64,000 nt of DNA. Origin: Oceanidesulfovibrio marinus (GTDB lineage Bacteria; Desulfobacterota; Desulfovibrionia; Desulfovibrionales; Desulfovibrionaceae). A program made the position numbers and the translations under genes. The stretch spans positions 682,001 to 746,000 of the forward strand of contig NZ_CP039543.1 of the NCBI RefSeq assembly GCF_013085545.1. The letters are read 5' to 3'. Under the pieces are notes generated by a model. It made no database searches and was not told the origin of the DNA. It saw nothing but the letters and a program-made list of their open reading frames with translations. This document shows positions 45,201 to 54,957 of this stretch, one piece after another (the first letter of the stretch is position 1; each line of letters opens with the position of its first letter).

Positions 45201-46625
45201 TTATTGTTTCATGTGCAAATGAACTGCGGTACCGCCGGAAAAGCACTCGGGCGTGCACAGAATCCTGGGCTTTGCTCCGACTAAGCGTCTGGCGCGTTCC
45301 ATGGCCTGGTCAAAGGTGCTTACCGGGATCATCCCCATTCCCCGTGCGTACTCCGGCTTTTGGGGGCCCACGAGAAACACTGCAGGGCATCTGAGTTGCG
45401 GGACGGAGCCGCCGCTGATCATGGACATGGCATGAAAGGGGTGATAGGTATTATAATTGGAATAGCTATATCGGTATTCCTTGTTGTTTACGATATCCAT
45501 CATGTCCGACGAAGTCAGGAACTCGGCCGCGGTACAATGGCGTTGCAACGCGTGGTAGGTTTCCTCGTAGCTTGGAAACCAATGGGGGTTGAACCACCCG
45601 TCGCATACTGCTGCCGCGATGATGATCGGATCAGGCCGCAGCGCGTTCCAGCACCGTGTCAACTGCCCTCCAATCGCCAGGCTCATGAGTATGGGGTTGC
45701 TTCCCATGCCCGGGCCGTAGTGGAAGTTCCTGGGCAGGCCCACCACCAGAATGTCCGCCCGCTCGTCCATGTCCAGGTGCACGTTCGTTCGCTGGGCGGC
45801 CAGGGGCCAGGTAGCCTTCTCCACTTCGGCCAGTGTGCCGGCCGCGACCTGCAGCACCTGGGCATGTTGCCCCAGAACAGCATCCACGACGAAAAATTGC
45901 TTGCCCATGCCCTTTTCCATGGCCTGGCCGATGCTGGTAAATTGTTTTCGCATGTGTGATTTCGGCGAGGCGCCGAGCCAGTCTTCCCGGTGCATGGTCT
46001 TCGGGCAATGATGGCTGGCAATGGATCGCCATCCGGACAACCCGGTAGCCACCATCTTGTGGCCGCCGCTGTATCCGCCATACGGATTGCCGGCGCAGTG
46101 GCCAATCATGATCGCCAGGTCCGCTTCCGCAACCTGGCGATTGAGTTGTACCGCATTGCCCATTTCATCCTCGCCCAGGTCCAGAAGATCATCGGCTTCG
46201 GCGTCGTGATTGCTGATGCGGTCCGGATAGAATAGATTGACAATGTCCTTGCCGAGATAGCTGTAAAACTCCTCAAGGGTGTTGTGGCGGTGCAACCCCG
46301 GGGCGCAAAGCAGATGGATGTTCTCCATCTTTGTTCCCGCAGCGAGGAGTTCTTCCAGAATAATGGGAATGGAAGTCCGACGGTGGCTGTTGGGTGATGA
46401 TCCGCCTTTGACCCTGTCCGGAAAGGCGATGACCACTTTCTTGTCCGGTCCTGCCAGCTCCGACAGGGGCGGCGAACCCAGGGGGTTTTCCAATGCCTTA
46501 CGGACGGCTTCGCGAGGATCAACGGCAGGTGGATCGGTGTAGGTCTGGCCATAACGCACCACCACGCTGTCTTCCGGCAGATCGACAGCCATCTTGCCGT
46601 CTCCGTAATCCAACAATATCTCCAT
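45201..46625 (-). CDS. LarA-family nickel-pincer racemase/epimerase
   Basis: This 474-residue protein has the lactate racemase superfamily layout. His112 (GLHRHN), His176 (GHC), Lys190 (GGYSGGHK) and His206 are spaced as His108, His174, Lys184 and His200 of lactate racemase, where Lys binds the nickel-pincer nucleotide. LarA homologues also act on malate, phenyllactate and sugar acids, so the substrate is open. The start at 46625 follows AAGGA by eight bases; the ATG at 46634 has no spacing from it. No larBCE genes are in the window, so the cofactor must be made elsewhere. Confidence 0.8.
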   Translation of the reverse strand: MEILLDYGDGKMAVDLPEDSVVVRYGQTYTDPPAVDPREAVRKALENPLGSPPLSELAGPDKKVVIAFPDRVKGGSSPNSHRRTSIPIILEELLAAGTKMENIHLLCAPGLHRHNTLEEFYSYLGKDIVNLFYPDRISNHDAEADDLLDLGEDEMGNAVQLNRQVAEADLAIMIGHCAGNPYGGYSGGHKMVATGLSGWRSIASHHCPKTMHREDWLGASPKSHMRKQFTSIGQAMEKGMGKQFFVVDAVLGQHAQVLQVAAGTLAEVEKATWPLAAQRTNVHLDMDERADILVVGLPRNFHYGPGMGSNPILMSLAIGGQLTRCWNALRPDPIIIAAAVCDGWFNPHWFPSYEETYHALQRHCTAAEFLTSSDMMDIVNNKEYRYSYSNYNTYHPFHAMSMISGGSVPQLRCPAVFLVGPQKPEYARGMGMIPVSTFDQAMERARRLVGAKPRILCTPECFSGGTAVHLHMKQ

Positions 46626-46950
46626 GATGTTCATCCTTATCTAGCACGAGGTGTGCGACGTCAGCTCGCAACGCTCCCCGGCGAAAACCAGCGCATTCTT
46701 TAAGCGCAAATCAAGATAACTCACTGAAATAACCAACCATTTCCAGGAAAGACATAAAAGCTTTTAAGAGCGCCTCACAAGACCTTGTTTCCATTCGAGC
46801 GGCTTGCCTCCTGGCATCGCCAAACTGCACATTGACTCTACTACGCCTGCTTTGTTGTCTTCGTCAGTCGCCAAGCCGCTCGCGCTCGGCGGAACAATCG
46901 ATTTTGTTAGACATTCAAGCTTTTTTGAAAATCGAAATAGTCCAAAATGA
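46626..46950. other. intergenic gap inside the catabolic cluster
   Basis: These 325 bases between pdxA-like and larA-like genes hold no supported gene. They are more AT-rich than the flanks and may contain a promoter for the last two genes. Confidence 0.4.
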
Positions 46951-47958
46951 TCATAGGTTGTATTTGTTTTTGGCCATTTGCGAGATGAGTTCGACCGTGG
47001 TGCGCAGCACACCATGGTTGGCTTTTCCCTGCCAGGCGATATCCGGCGCGCAGCCGTGGTCAACAGTGGCGAAGATATAGGGGATGCCTATGGCGACGGC
47101 CGAGGCATCCATGAACGAATCCACTTTTACAGGGATGTGTCCCTGGTCGTGATACATGGCCACGTAGGCGTCATAGCGAGGATTCGTGGTGCACTGGTAG
47201 AAAAGGGAGTCGGCTGGAACTGGTCCATCGATGTTCAAACCCAATTCCCGCGCGGCTTCGATGGCCGGGATTATGTGTTCCTCTTCTTCGGTTCCGAACA
47301 TGCCTTCCTCGCCGGAATGAGGATTCAACCCCGAAACGGCGATGTGCGGCTTATCGACGCCGAACAACGCCATGGCCTCTGCTCCGGCTTTGATTGCCTT
47401 GAAAACCAGGTCCTTCGTGATCATGTCCAGGGCCTTTCGCAAGGAAACATGCAGCGTCGTGTTCACCACCCGCGTCTTGTTGGCCACCAGCATCATAAAG
47501 GGATCTGGCTCGCCGATCATATCGGCGATGTAGTAGGGATAGCCCAGGAAGTTGTAGCCGGCCAAGTCCGCGGCTTTCTTGCTGTGGGGGCCTCCCACTC
47601 CGCCGTGAATGCTCTCTTCCTTGTAGAACTCGATCAGTTTGTCCGTGTAGTTGAGCATGGCCCGGCCGGTGACCGCGTTGTGTTTTCCCGCTTCGAGCTT
47701 TTCGAGGGGGACGTCCTGGAGGTCTATGAGGTTGATCTCCTCGGAGCCCCAGTCAGCTTCTTTCGGGTGGCCGATGGCGCGGAACTTCAAAGGAACATCG
47801 AACTTGCGGCAGGCCAGCTCCAGAACTCGCGCATCCCCGATGGCCAAGGGTCTGCAAACGTTTTTTCCCGAGATGTCATTAAGCATTTTCACCAGAACTT
47901 CCGGGCCGATGCCCGAAGCCTCGCCCATGGTGATTCCAATAATGGGTAAGTTGTTCAT
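46951..47958 (-). CDS. PdxA-family 4-phospho-hydroxyacid dehydrogenase (PdxA2-like)
   Basis: This 335-residue enzyme has the family motifs GITMGEASGIGPEV, GGVGGPHSKKAADLAGY, AVSGLNPHSGEEGMFG and AMYHDQGHIPVK. The histidines that bind metal in PdxA are present. Being in a catabolic operon and not a vitamin B6 operon, it more likely belongs with PdxA2 enzymes that oxidise D-erythronate or D-threonate 4-phosphate. No matching DUF1537 kinase is encoded here. The ATG at 47958 follows AGGAAG. Confidence 0.82.
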   Translation of the reverse strand: MNNLPIIGITMGEASGIGPEVLVKMLNDISGKNVCRPLAIGDARVLELACRKFDVPLKFRAIGHPKEADWGSEEINLIDLQDVPLEKLEAGKHNAVTGRAMLNYTDKLIEFYKEESIHGGVGGPHSKKAADLAGYNFLGYPYYIADMIGEPDPFMMLVANKTRVVNTTLHVSLRKALDMITKDLVFKAIKAGAEAMALFGVDKPHIAVSGLNPHSGEEGMFGTEEEEHIIPAIEAARELGLNIDGPVPADSLFYQCTTNPRYDAYVAMYHDQGHIPVKVDSFMDASAVAIGIPYIFATVDHGCAPDIAWQGKANHGVLRTTVELISQMAKNKYNL

Positions 47959-47988
47959 CAACTTCCTACCTCCGATGGTATATCCGTA

Positions 47989-48693
47989 TTACGTTGAGGG
48001 ATGTGATTTAGCGGGAAACTCATGCAAGTTGTTTCCGCGATACAAGTTCGAGATGCCCAAGCCCCTTGTCAGGGCGTTTTTCAAGTGAAGTTCCATGTAA
48101 GCGGCCGCGGTATCTTTGTCTTGGTCAAGCAACGCTTTGATGACTTTCATATGTTCGTCCAAGGCCTGATAAAGTTGTTCGGCGCGAAAGTGTTGCCGGA
48201 GCCGGGCCAGGCGAATTTTATCCGCGTTTATGTTGTACACGGACTCGATGGTTTCATTCCCCATGGCTTGGATGAGTTGCTTGTGGAGCATCCAGTCCAC
48301 AGACAGGACCTCCTTGATCCGCTCGAATCCCAGGGGTTCGACCAGGATGGACTGCAACCGGAGGACCAGCTCCTCGTTCTCGCGCAACTGTTCCGATATG
48401 CTCGACAGAGGGATGGTTTTGATCGCGGCGCACTCCAGGATGATTCGAAGCTCAAAGGCCTCATTGAGCATTTGAGGTGATGGTTCCAGTATTTGGACGC
48501 CTCGTTGAGCAATGATTCTCACCAAGCCGGCGGAAGCCAGTCTCTGCACCGCTTCCCGCATGGGAGCCAGCGGCACATCCAACATCTCCGACAGTTCCCG
48601 CTGGGAAAGAAATTGTCCGGGTTCCAGAGTGTGGGCGAACAATTTTTCTTTAAACCGTCGGAAAGCAACTTCTCGTAATAACTCCTTGCTCAT
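47989..48693 (-). CDS. GntR-family regulator, FadR subfamily
   Basis: This 234-residue regulator has an N-terminal winged helix (FLSQRELSEMLDVPLAPMREAVQRLASAGLV). An all-helical FCD effector domain follows (ELRIILECAAIKTIP ... DEHMKVIKALLDQDKDTAAAYMELHLKNAL) with metal-site His residues. It sits between the LarA-like and PdxA-like genes of the operon and probably represses it until its hydroxy-acid substrate is present. Confidence 0.88.
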   Translation of the reverse strand: MSKELLREVAFRRFKEKLFAHTLEPGQFLSQRELSEMLDVPLAPMREAVQRLASAGLVRIIAQRGVQILEPSPQMLNEAFELRIILECAAIKTIPLSSISEQLRENEELVLRLQSILVEPLGFERIKEVLSVDWMLHKQLIQAMGNETIESVYNINADKIRLARLRQHFRAEQLYQALDEHMKVIKALLDQDKDTAAAYMELHLKNALTRGLGISNLYRGNNLHEFPAKSHPST

Positions 48694-48762
48694 TGCGTCT
48701 CACCTTGTCGCGGTATCGTTTTTCGCGGGTAACTTACCGTTGTAACAAACCTTACGGAAAGA

Positions 48763-50073
48763 TCAGAAAACGTCGGCAAGGTCACCCTTCTCAGTAAGGG
48801 GAAGTGGAGCGGCAGGCTCCATCTCCGTGATGAAGCCGCGCTCAATCAACTCCTGAGCCAGAGGCTCGGAAACAAGAAAGCGGTCGAGGGCCAGAGTGGA
48901 CCGGATTACTGCCATGCGCACCGGCTCGCCTTCGCGCCTCCAGCAGGTTGCCAGAGCCGCTTGTATGGCTTCCCGCTCCGTGGGTAACGCCAGAGGAAGT
49001 TTGCCTTTTTCGACAAAGGTGGACGTCATGGCGTTGGTGTATAATGTCGTCAAGTCCAAGGACTCGACCAGCGCTTTGGTCGTGAAGTCGGCTAAGCCCA
49101 GCCCCATGGCGTTCCCATGCGATTCGGGGGTTAACCGCAGAACGGCCAGCTTGGTCACGAAAGGGGTTGCCGGGTTGGCCAGCCCCCGGATGTCCGTTCT
49201 CCCGGTCACCGCGTAATCCATCCCGATGCCCGAAATATTTTTCCCCATCCAGGTTACTACCAGCACATCCAACTGGTTGAACGGCAGCAGGGCGAGGTGG
49301 TTTTTGGCTTGTTTGAGCAAGCGCTCCTCCACCATGAAAAAGTCCTCCGGCTCGATGCCGTCGATGCTGGCAAGCTGTTTGTTCCGGTTTTCCACCAGGG
49401 CCAGCCCATAGGCCACTGGTGCATTTTTCAAGGCGATTGCGGCCAATTCCGGCAGCACTTCAGCCAAGCCGCGGACTCCCAGTCGGTGAACGTTGCGCGC
49501 CCCTTCAGCTTTGCCAAGGCCCACGGCCAACATCTTGATCAGGCCGCTTTCCACGGGGCGTTCAAAGCTGGTGTGGGATTTGACGCGGTTGATGAGCAGA
49601 ATGGCATCGGCCTTGGCGGCGGCGGCGTCGAAATGGGAGCGGATGCCCTGGCTCGTCACACCGTAATCAACCGTTTCCATTGTGGCGCGTATCGGTGCGC
49701 CAACAGTGGCTTGACTTACACCCAAGGCTTCCAGAACCCCGGCCTGGCCTTCCGCGGTGGCTCCACCGTGGCTGCCCATGGCTGGCACTATGAACGGCTT
49801 GAACCCTCGTTGCTTCAGCCAGTTCACTGCGGCGGCAACGGTTTCCGTCAATCCCGCTATGCCCCGGCTGCCCACGGTCACGGCGACGGAGGCGCCCTCA
49901 GGAAGGGAGGCGAGCCGGCAGGAACGCCCCAGAGCCGTTACTGTCGCTTCCGCGGCCGAATCAACCGGTTGCCCTTCATCTTTCTCTGGCATTCTCACCA
50001 TATGCAATGGCGGTATGTCCGTCTCGCGAACCCAGGAGGGAATGCCGACACTCGGAACAATCAGCTTACTCAT
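48763..50073 (-). CDS. second LarA-superfamily protein (DUF2088 type)
   Basis: This 436-residue protein carries the lactate racemase N-terminal domain: VTVGSRGIAGL, PAMGSHGGATAEG (His102), NRVKSHTSF (His167), GLIKMLAVGLGK (Lys180) and His196. The spacing (65, 13 and 16) is close to that of the nickel-pincer residues of lactate racemase. It is a distant paralogue of the gene at 45201 and not a duplicate. ATG 50073 overlaps the TctA stop as ATGA. The activity is unknown; racemisation or epimerisation of a hydroxy acid is likely. Confidence 0.75.
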   Translation of the reverse strand: MSKLIVPSVGIPSWVRETDIPPLHMVRMPEKDEGQPVDSAAEATVTALGRSCRLASLPEGASVAVTVGSRGIAGLTETVAAAVNWLKQRGFKPFIVPAMGSHGGATAEGQAGVLEALGVSQATVGAPIRATMETVDYGVTSQGIRSHFDAAAAKADAILLINRVKSHTSFERPVESGLIKMLAVGLGKAEGARNVHRLGVRGLAEVLPELAAIALKNAPVAYGLALVENRNKQLASIDGIEPEDFFMVEERLLKQAKNHLALLPFNQLDVLVVTWMGKNISGIGMDYAVTGRTDIRGLANPATPFVTKLAVLRLTPESHGNAMGLGLADFTTKALVESLDLTTLYTNAMTSTFVEKGKLPLALPTEREAIQAALATCWRREGEPVRMAVIRSTLALDRFLVSEPLAQELIERGFITEMEPAAPLPLTEKGDLADVF

Positions 50074-51602
50074 GCCGCGGTCTCCTCTTCCCAGGTCGAT
50101 GCGGACATCTCCCGGTGATGCTTGCGATGTCGCCAGATTGAAAACAGTATGGAAAGCACGGACAGGATCAACAGGCTCAGGGATATAGGTCGAGTAACAA
50201 GATCCCAGGCGTTCCCGTACGAGCTGTACATCTTCCTGAAGTTGATCTCCACGATGGGCCCGAGCACAAGCCCCAGGACGAACGGCGGCAGGGGGTATCG
50301 CCAGCGGTCGAAAATGTATCCGACAACTCCGAAGGCGCACATTACGCCGACGTCGAACACGCGGTTGTTGAGGGAGTAGGTTCCCACCGCCGCGAGCACG
50401 AACAGTACGGGCATGAGTATCTGCGTCGGGACCGAAGCGACCTTTGCCAGCATTCTGGAAGCGCAGAGCATGATGACCATCATGCACAGGCTGCCGAAGA
50501 AAACCGAAAAGTACGTGGAATAAATAACTTCCGGATTATTCATGAAAAGTTGGGGGCCGGGTTGCAGACCGTGGATCATCAGTCCGCCCAAAAGAATGGC
50601 GGTCACCGGGTCACCGGGAATACCAAGCGTGAGCATGATAATCAGGGCGCCGCCGATTGTGGCGTTGTTGGCGCTCTCGGCCGCAATGACGCCTTCCACA
50701 GAGCCCTTGCCGAATTGATCCGGTGTCTTGGACGAACTTTTTGCCTGGGCGTATGAGATCAAGCCGGCTGGTCCGCCTCCCATGGCCGGAATCACTCCCA
50801 CCACGGTTCCGATAATGCTTGAGCGGACGTAGTTGATCAAGTTGTGACGGATGTCGGCAAGAGAAGGAAAAATCCGGTCAATGGGGGCTGTTGTGGTGAT
50901 TTGCAACTTTTTTGTGCGGCTCACCTCGTGCATGATTTGGGAGATGGCGAACAGTCCGATCAGGGCGGGGAGAAGGCGGATTCCACCCGTCATTTGAGTG
51001 AAGCCGAAATCAAATCGGGGGAGGCCATCTGCTTCTGATATGCCGATGGTCGCGACAAGCATGCCCAATACAGCGGAAAGCAAGCCCCTGGACACGGTAT
51101 TCCCGGTCAAGGCTGCAACAGCGGTCAACCCGAAGATGCCGACGGCCACGTACTCTGCGAAGTAAAACTTCAGGGCGAACGTTGCGAGAAGGGGAGCGGA
51201 GAATACCAGGATGATAGCGCTGATCGTGGTTCCGAAGAACGAAGCCACCACTGCGTTGCCGATGGCCCGGCCGGCCTGTCCCTTTTGCGCCATGGGAAAC
51301 CCGTCGATGACGGTGGCCACGGAGGACGGCGTACCCGGCATTCGAATCAGGATTGCTGTCAGGCATCCGCCGGAAATGCCCCCCACGAAGACCGCCACGA
51401 GCAGACTCATGCCGATTTGGGGAGGCATCGTGAAGGTGAAGGGGATCATCAGGGCCACTCCCATGGCCGCGGTCAACCCGGGGATCATGCCAAGGACTAG
51501 CCCACCCAAGACCCCGCAGAAAATCAGCAAAAGGGTCCAAGGTTCAACTATCGTAACGAGCGCCTGGGAAATGGCGCCCCAATCGAAGCTCAAACCATTC
51601 AT
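50070..51602 (-). CDS. tctA: tripartite tricarboxylate transporter large permease TctA
   Basis: This 510-residue membrane protein has about twelve helices. Hallmark segments are GMIPGLTAAMGVALMIPFTF, GGCLTAILIRMPGTPSSVATVIDG and GVIPAMGGGPAGLISYA. It forms the transport channel with TctB and receives substrate from TctC. It overlaps the following LarA-like gene by four bases. Confidence 0.93.
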   Translation of the reverse strand: MNGLSFDWGAISQALVTIVEPWTLLLIFCGVLGGLVLGMIPGLTAAMGVALMIPFTFTMPPQIGMSLLVAVFVGGISGGCLTAILIRMPGTPSSVATVIDGFPMAQKGQAGRAIGNAVVASFFGTTISAIILVFSAPLLATFALKFYFAEYVAVGIFGLTAVAALTGNTVSRGLLSAVLGMLVATIGISEADGLPRFDFGFTQMTGGIRLLPALIGLFAISQIMHEVSRTKKLQITTTAPIDRIFPSLADIRHNLINYVRSSIIGTVVGVIPAMGGGPAGLISYAQAKSSSKTPDQFGKGSVEGVIAAESANNATIGGALIIMLTLGIPGDPVTAILLGGLMIHGLQPGPQLFMNNPEVIYSTYFSVFFGSLCMMVIMLCASRMLAKVASVPTQILMPVLFVLAAVGTYSLNNRVFDVGVMCAFGVVGYIFDRWRYPLPPFVLGLVLGPIVEINFRKMYSSYGNAWDLVTRPISLSLLILSVLSILFSIWRHRKHHREMSASTWEEETAA

Positions 51603-51606
51603 GGCA

Positions 51607-52056
51607 TTAGCCCCCCAAGAGACCTGAAGGCAGGATCAGTTTCAGGCCCAGAACGAACAGCCCATAAATGGCCAGGGTGCCCACCACCGCAGTGATTCCC
51701 GATTCCAGCAGGCGCCACGGCCAATCCCTTCGACTGATCCAATAGGAGAAGACCCAAATGAATATCGGCGTCAGGATCAGAAAACCGACCGGTTTGAGAA
51801 GAAGAACATAGGCAAAGCCTCCTGCGGCCGCCAAGAAGGCCTTCTTGGCCAGCGGCTCCGCTTGCTTGCCTGGTTCAAGATTGCCCTTGGCGATCAGATA
51901 AATCGCCAAACCGGCCAGAATCAGCAACAGCAGGCGTGGCCAGAAGGCCATGCTTAACAGTTCCCACTCGGTTTTCCTGAAGGTGAACGTGTCGGCGAAG
52001 AGGACTCCGCAGAGGACGAGCACCGCGATACCCATGTAACGATCCGTGTTTCTCAC
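51607..52056 (-). CDS. tctB: tripartite tricarboxylate transporter small subunit TctB
   Basis: This protein of about 149 residues has four membrane helices, starting MGIAVLVLCGVLFADTF. The GTG at 52056 is chosen because GGAGG lies eight bases upstream. It lies four bases before tctA. TctB is poorly conserved; the identification rests mainly on size, topology and position between TctC and TctA. Confidence 0.87.
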   Translation of the reverse strand: MRNTDRYMGIAVLVLCGVLFADTFTFRKTEWELLSMAFWPRLLLLILAGLAIYLIAKGNLEPGKQAEPLAKKAFLAAAGGFAYVLLLKPVGFLILTPIFIWVFSYWISRRDWPWRLLESGITAVVGTLAIYGLFVLGLKLILPSGLLGG

Positions 52057-52201
52057 AGAATATCCCTCCACAAGCCGGATCGACCGAGACGGACGGCCGA
52101 TCCGGCGATATCCGTCACATGCTCCACAGACCGCTTGGTTCCCAAGGCGCTTGCCGTATTACTAGCCATGGGCCACGCGATCTCGCTCCGGAGCTTCTGC
52201 C

Positions 52202-53158
52202 TCAATAGCCCAGTCGTTTTCCTGTTTGCAGGATCTTCGCACGAACGTCGGTCAGCGCTTCCGCAAAGCGGTCCGAGTCGCCGTACTCGACTATAAGGCT
52301 CACCTCCGCAGCCCGCTTCTGGAACTCGGGATTTTCCGTCACCCTTTTAAGGGCTTGGGAAATCACGTTCGCACGGTCTTCAGGGGTTCCTTTGGGGGCC
52401 AGAAGGCCTTGGGTGAACGGAGCGACTACGTCAACACCTTGCTCCCTGGCTGTGGGGATGTCGGGTGCAAATGGTTGGCGTTCGGGGGAGAGCACCGCCA
52501 GTACCTGCAGTTGCCCAGCCTTCGCCATAGGCAGCACACCGGGTGTCGGTTCGACGATGGCGTCCACATGACCGCCGAGTACGGCCGTCTTTTTTTCAGC
52601 GCCGCCGCCGGCGTTGATCAAGTTCAGATCCGCGTCCATGCCATCCGCCACCATGGCCGCCACAAACTGGCTGAGGGTGCCTCGACCCATGCCCAGCGTC
52701 ACCTTTCCGGGGCGCGCCTTGGCATCGGCCTGATAATCTTTGAGTGTTTTGTATTTACCGTCGCCCTTGGCTGCTACGGTAAGGTAGACGTTGCCAACCA
52801 TGGCGATGGGCTGGAAATCATTCTGAGTAAAGTTGGCCGATTTAATGGCTTCCAGGAGTGCCATTGCCGGGCTGTAGCAGGTCAGGGTGTAGCCGTCCGG
52901 CTTCTCATCCTTGGCTTGGGACCAGCCCAGGGCGCCGCCTGCTCCGTTTATATTGATGATGACTACAGGCTGCCCAAGTTCCTTTTCCAGGAACTGGCTG
53001 GTAATCCTGGTAAGGGTGTCGGACGTGCCGCCCGGCGAATAGGGCACGATGATTTTGATCGGTCTTTCCGGATACTCCGCAAACCCCAGGCCAGGCCCGA
53101 CAATTGTCAGGCCGGCGACAAACAGCATGAACACAGTTGCCTGCAGTAATGCTCTCAC
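52202..53158 (-). CDS. tctC: tripartite tricarboxylate transporter binding protein TctC
   Basis: This 318-residue exported receptor has a signal peptide ending at LGFAEYPERP. The Bug/TctC fold follows: IKIIVPYSPGGTSDTLTR, GALGWSQAKDEKPDGYTL and VDVVAPFTQGLLAPKGTPEDR. The GTG at 53158 has AAAGGAG upstream; longer starts lack support. It is the first gene of the operon and binds the imported carboxylate. Confidence 0.92.
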   Translation of the reverse strand: MRALLQATVFMLFVAGLTIVGPGLGFAEYPERPIKIIVPYSPGGTSDTLTRITSQFLEKELGQPVVIININGAGGALGWSQAKDEKPDGYTLTCYSPAMALLEAIKSANFTQNDFQPIAMVGNVYLTVAAKGDGKYKTLKDYQADAKARPGKVTLGMGRGTLSQFVAAMVADGMDADLNLINAGGGAEKKTAVLGGHVDAIVEPTPGVLPMAKAGQLQVLAVLSPERQPFAPDIPTAREQGVDVVAPFTQGLLAPKGTPEDRANVISQALKRVTENPEFQKRAAEVSLIVEYGDSDRFAEALTDVRAKILQTGKRLGY

Positions 53159-53914
53159 GTGAGTCTCCTTTTGTTTGTGTTGTGTATCGATGCCCTGATC
53201 CGGTGCACGGTGCGGCCGGGGTATACCTCCCGATCGGCGTCCGTGCGCATCGTGAACAAAAATGACTTTCGTGCGTCGGTCGCGGCGTTCGTAAGTCTGC
53301 GCCTGCGTGGGATTGTTTGCTGTACATGCCCTATGCGTACTTCGGGGATACGATATTCGGAGCCAGACTGAGAGGCTTTGAACCAATGAGAGCGCGGGAC
53401 TGTGTCGCGTCGCTTCCGGAACGCGGTCGTATGCGCGGCTGTTTTTCGTGTGCGATACAGGAGGAGGGCAACCCACAGACAACTCTGTGATGGCGTTGGG
53501 ATTAGGCCGCCAGGGAATGCAGGCATCTTATCCTCCGGAGCGTCAAGGCTGCCCGCCGATCCCGAGTTTCTTTCTGCTTGGCGTCTCGTCTCTTCCATGC
53601 GCGTCCCGAAGATCGTTTCTTTGCAAGGCCAATGGGCATAGGTCTGCATTCAAATAATATTTAACTAACATTTTAGTTTGATGTCAGCTGTGTGTCAATG
53701 GGCATTCGTGGAATTTGTTTGTTTGAACCTCGCAACGAAAACCGCCCTGTAAGGAAAGGAAGATGATGCCCCGCGCCGACGGAAGGGGGCAGTACTCCCT
53801 TACCTGGGCCGTGCCGAAAGTCGGGAGGAACAGATGGCCTGGCGGGATGAAAACATGCCCCACATTTCGATCATCTTTCATGAATCTACGGGAAAGCTGC
53901 GCTAGAACTGCACT
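53159..53914. other. 756-base region with no supported gene
   Basis: It carries the promoter of the TctC operon near its left end. Short open frames do not resemble any family. The right part leads into an integrase remnant, and a sharply AT-rich patch at about 53650-53690 may mark an old insertion edge. Confidence 0.4.
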
Positions 53915-54148
53915 GTGATGGCGCGGATCAAGAAGAAAGCGGGCCTTCCGAATAAGTTCCGTATCTTCCACGGGCTACGGCATCACTACGCAGTCACTCT
54001 GGCCAACTCTGGCGAGTTCTCCCTCGATATGATCGGCCAATTCCTCACCCACAAGAGCTCGGCGATGACAAAGCACTGCGCCCAGTTTCTCCAAGAGACC
54101 ATGAAGCAGGCAAGCGAACGGGCAGCCGAGTTGATCGGCAAGAAGTAA
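53915..54148 (+). pseudogene. C-terminal fragment of a tyrosine recombinase (integrase)
   Basis: This 77-residue fragment reads FHGLRHHYAVTLANSGEFS...IGQFLTHKSSAMTKHCAQF, the last catalytic block of phage-type integrases. The HxLRH box and the LTHKSS histidine are present. The nucleophilic tyrosine, expected in a TxRYAHL-like position, is replaced by cysteine (TKHCAQF). The N-terminal three-quarters are missing. It is a remnant of a mobile element next to AT-rich DNA. Confidence 0.7.
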
Positions 54149-54659
54149 AAGTCGTTCGGTTCTTTTCCTCGAATCTGCAAATCCCAGATACACGGGCGTG
54201 CCTCCTAAGGAGAACGCAACAGACAGTATATCTTCCGATTTATTAAGGTGTTTGAGGCATGAGGTGGGAGATACCTAGAGCGCGCCTGACAAGGCGCTCC
54301 CGGATGCGCATTTGAAAATAAAAACGAATTAATTCCGTAAAAAATGACTTTCCGAGTTTTGTATTTGTTTGTAAAGTGCTGTAATAAATAATTAAAATAG
54401 TTTGTTTCATGCCTCTATTATTTCAACTCGATAGAAAAATTGCTTGTGGTTTTTATCTGAATTACAGCTCCGGTCAATCCATATGTCTAAATCAATAACA
54501 TATTGTTGATGTTGTACTAAATGTATTCTGTTCTTGTGGTTTTAATGCACTCGGGATGACTGGTTTAACTAGTCATACTATCGTGTTGTATGTTGATCGA
54601 GATGAATTTTTCTGAGTAAGAATGGAAGAAAGGTATACGGTATTTATTTATAGGACGAA
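54149..54659. other. AT-rich intergenic region after the integrase fragment
   Basis: No gene is seen. GAGCGC at 54278-54283 and GCGCTC at 54294-54299 form a hairpin. From about 54300 the DNA is strongly AT-rich, as in an acquired segment. Confidence 0.45.
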
Positions 54660-54863
54660 GTGATCCAATGGAGACACACTGAATTATTATCAAAACTGAA
54701 TACAAGTGATGCTGCTGCATGTCTGGGGTCGCTACCGGGAACATTAGCTGTATGGCGATGCCAGGGGCGTGGTCCAGCGTACCATAAACTTGGATGTCGA
54801 GTAATGTACGATATTGAAGAGCTTGAAGCATTTGCATCAGGAAAGCATCATATATACAACTGA
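54660..54863 (+). CDS. small helix-turn-helix protein, AlpA/excisionase-like
   Basis: This 67-residue protein reads LNTSDAAACLGSLPGTLAVWRCQGRGPAYHKLGCRVMYDIEELEAF, a clear HTH_17 pattern: a winged-helix MerR-like domain that ends with a predicted recognition wing. Such proteins serve as excisionases or small regulators in mobile elements. The likely start is GTG at 54660, behind AGGA. It lies near the integrase fragment, supporting an old element. Confidence 0.65.
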   Translation: MIQWRHTELLSKLNTSDAAACLGSLPGTLAVWRCQGRGPAYHKLGCRVMYDIEELEAFASGKHHIYN

Positions 54864-54957
54864 CTGTTGCCAAATGATGGCTAGGGAATGCCTCCTCGTA
54901 TTAGTGTGCAGCTGTCATCTCAAGACGAGATAATATTTTACGATTGATGTCAACAAA

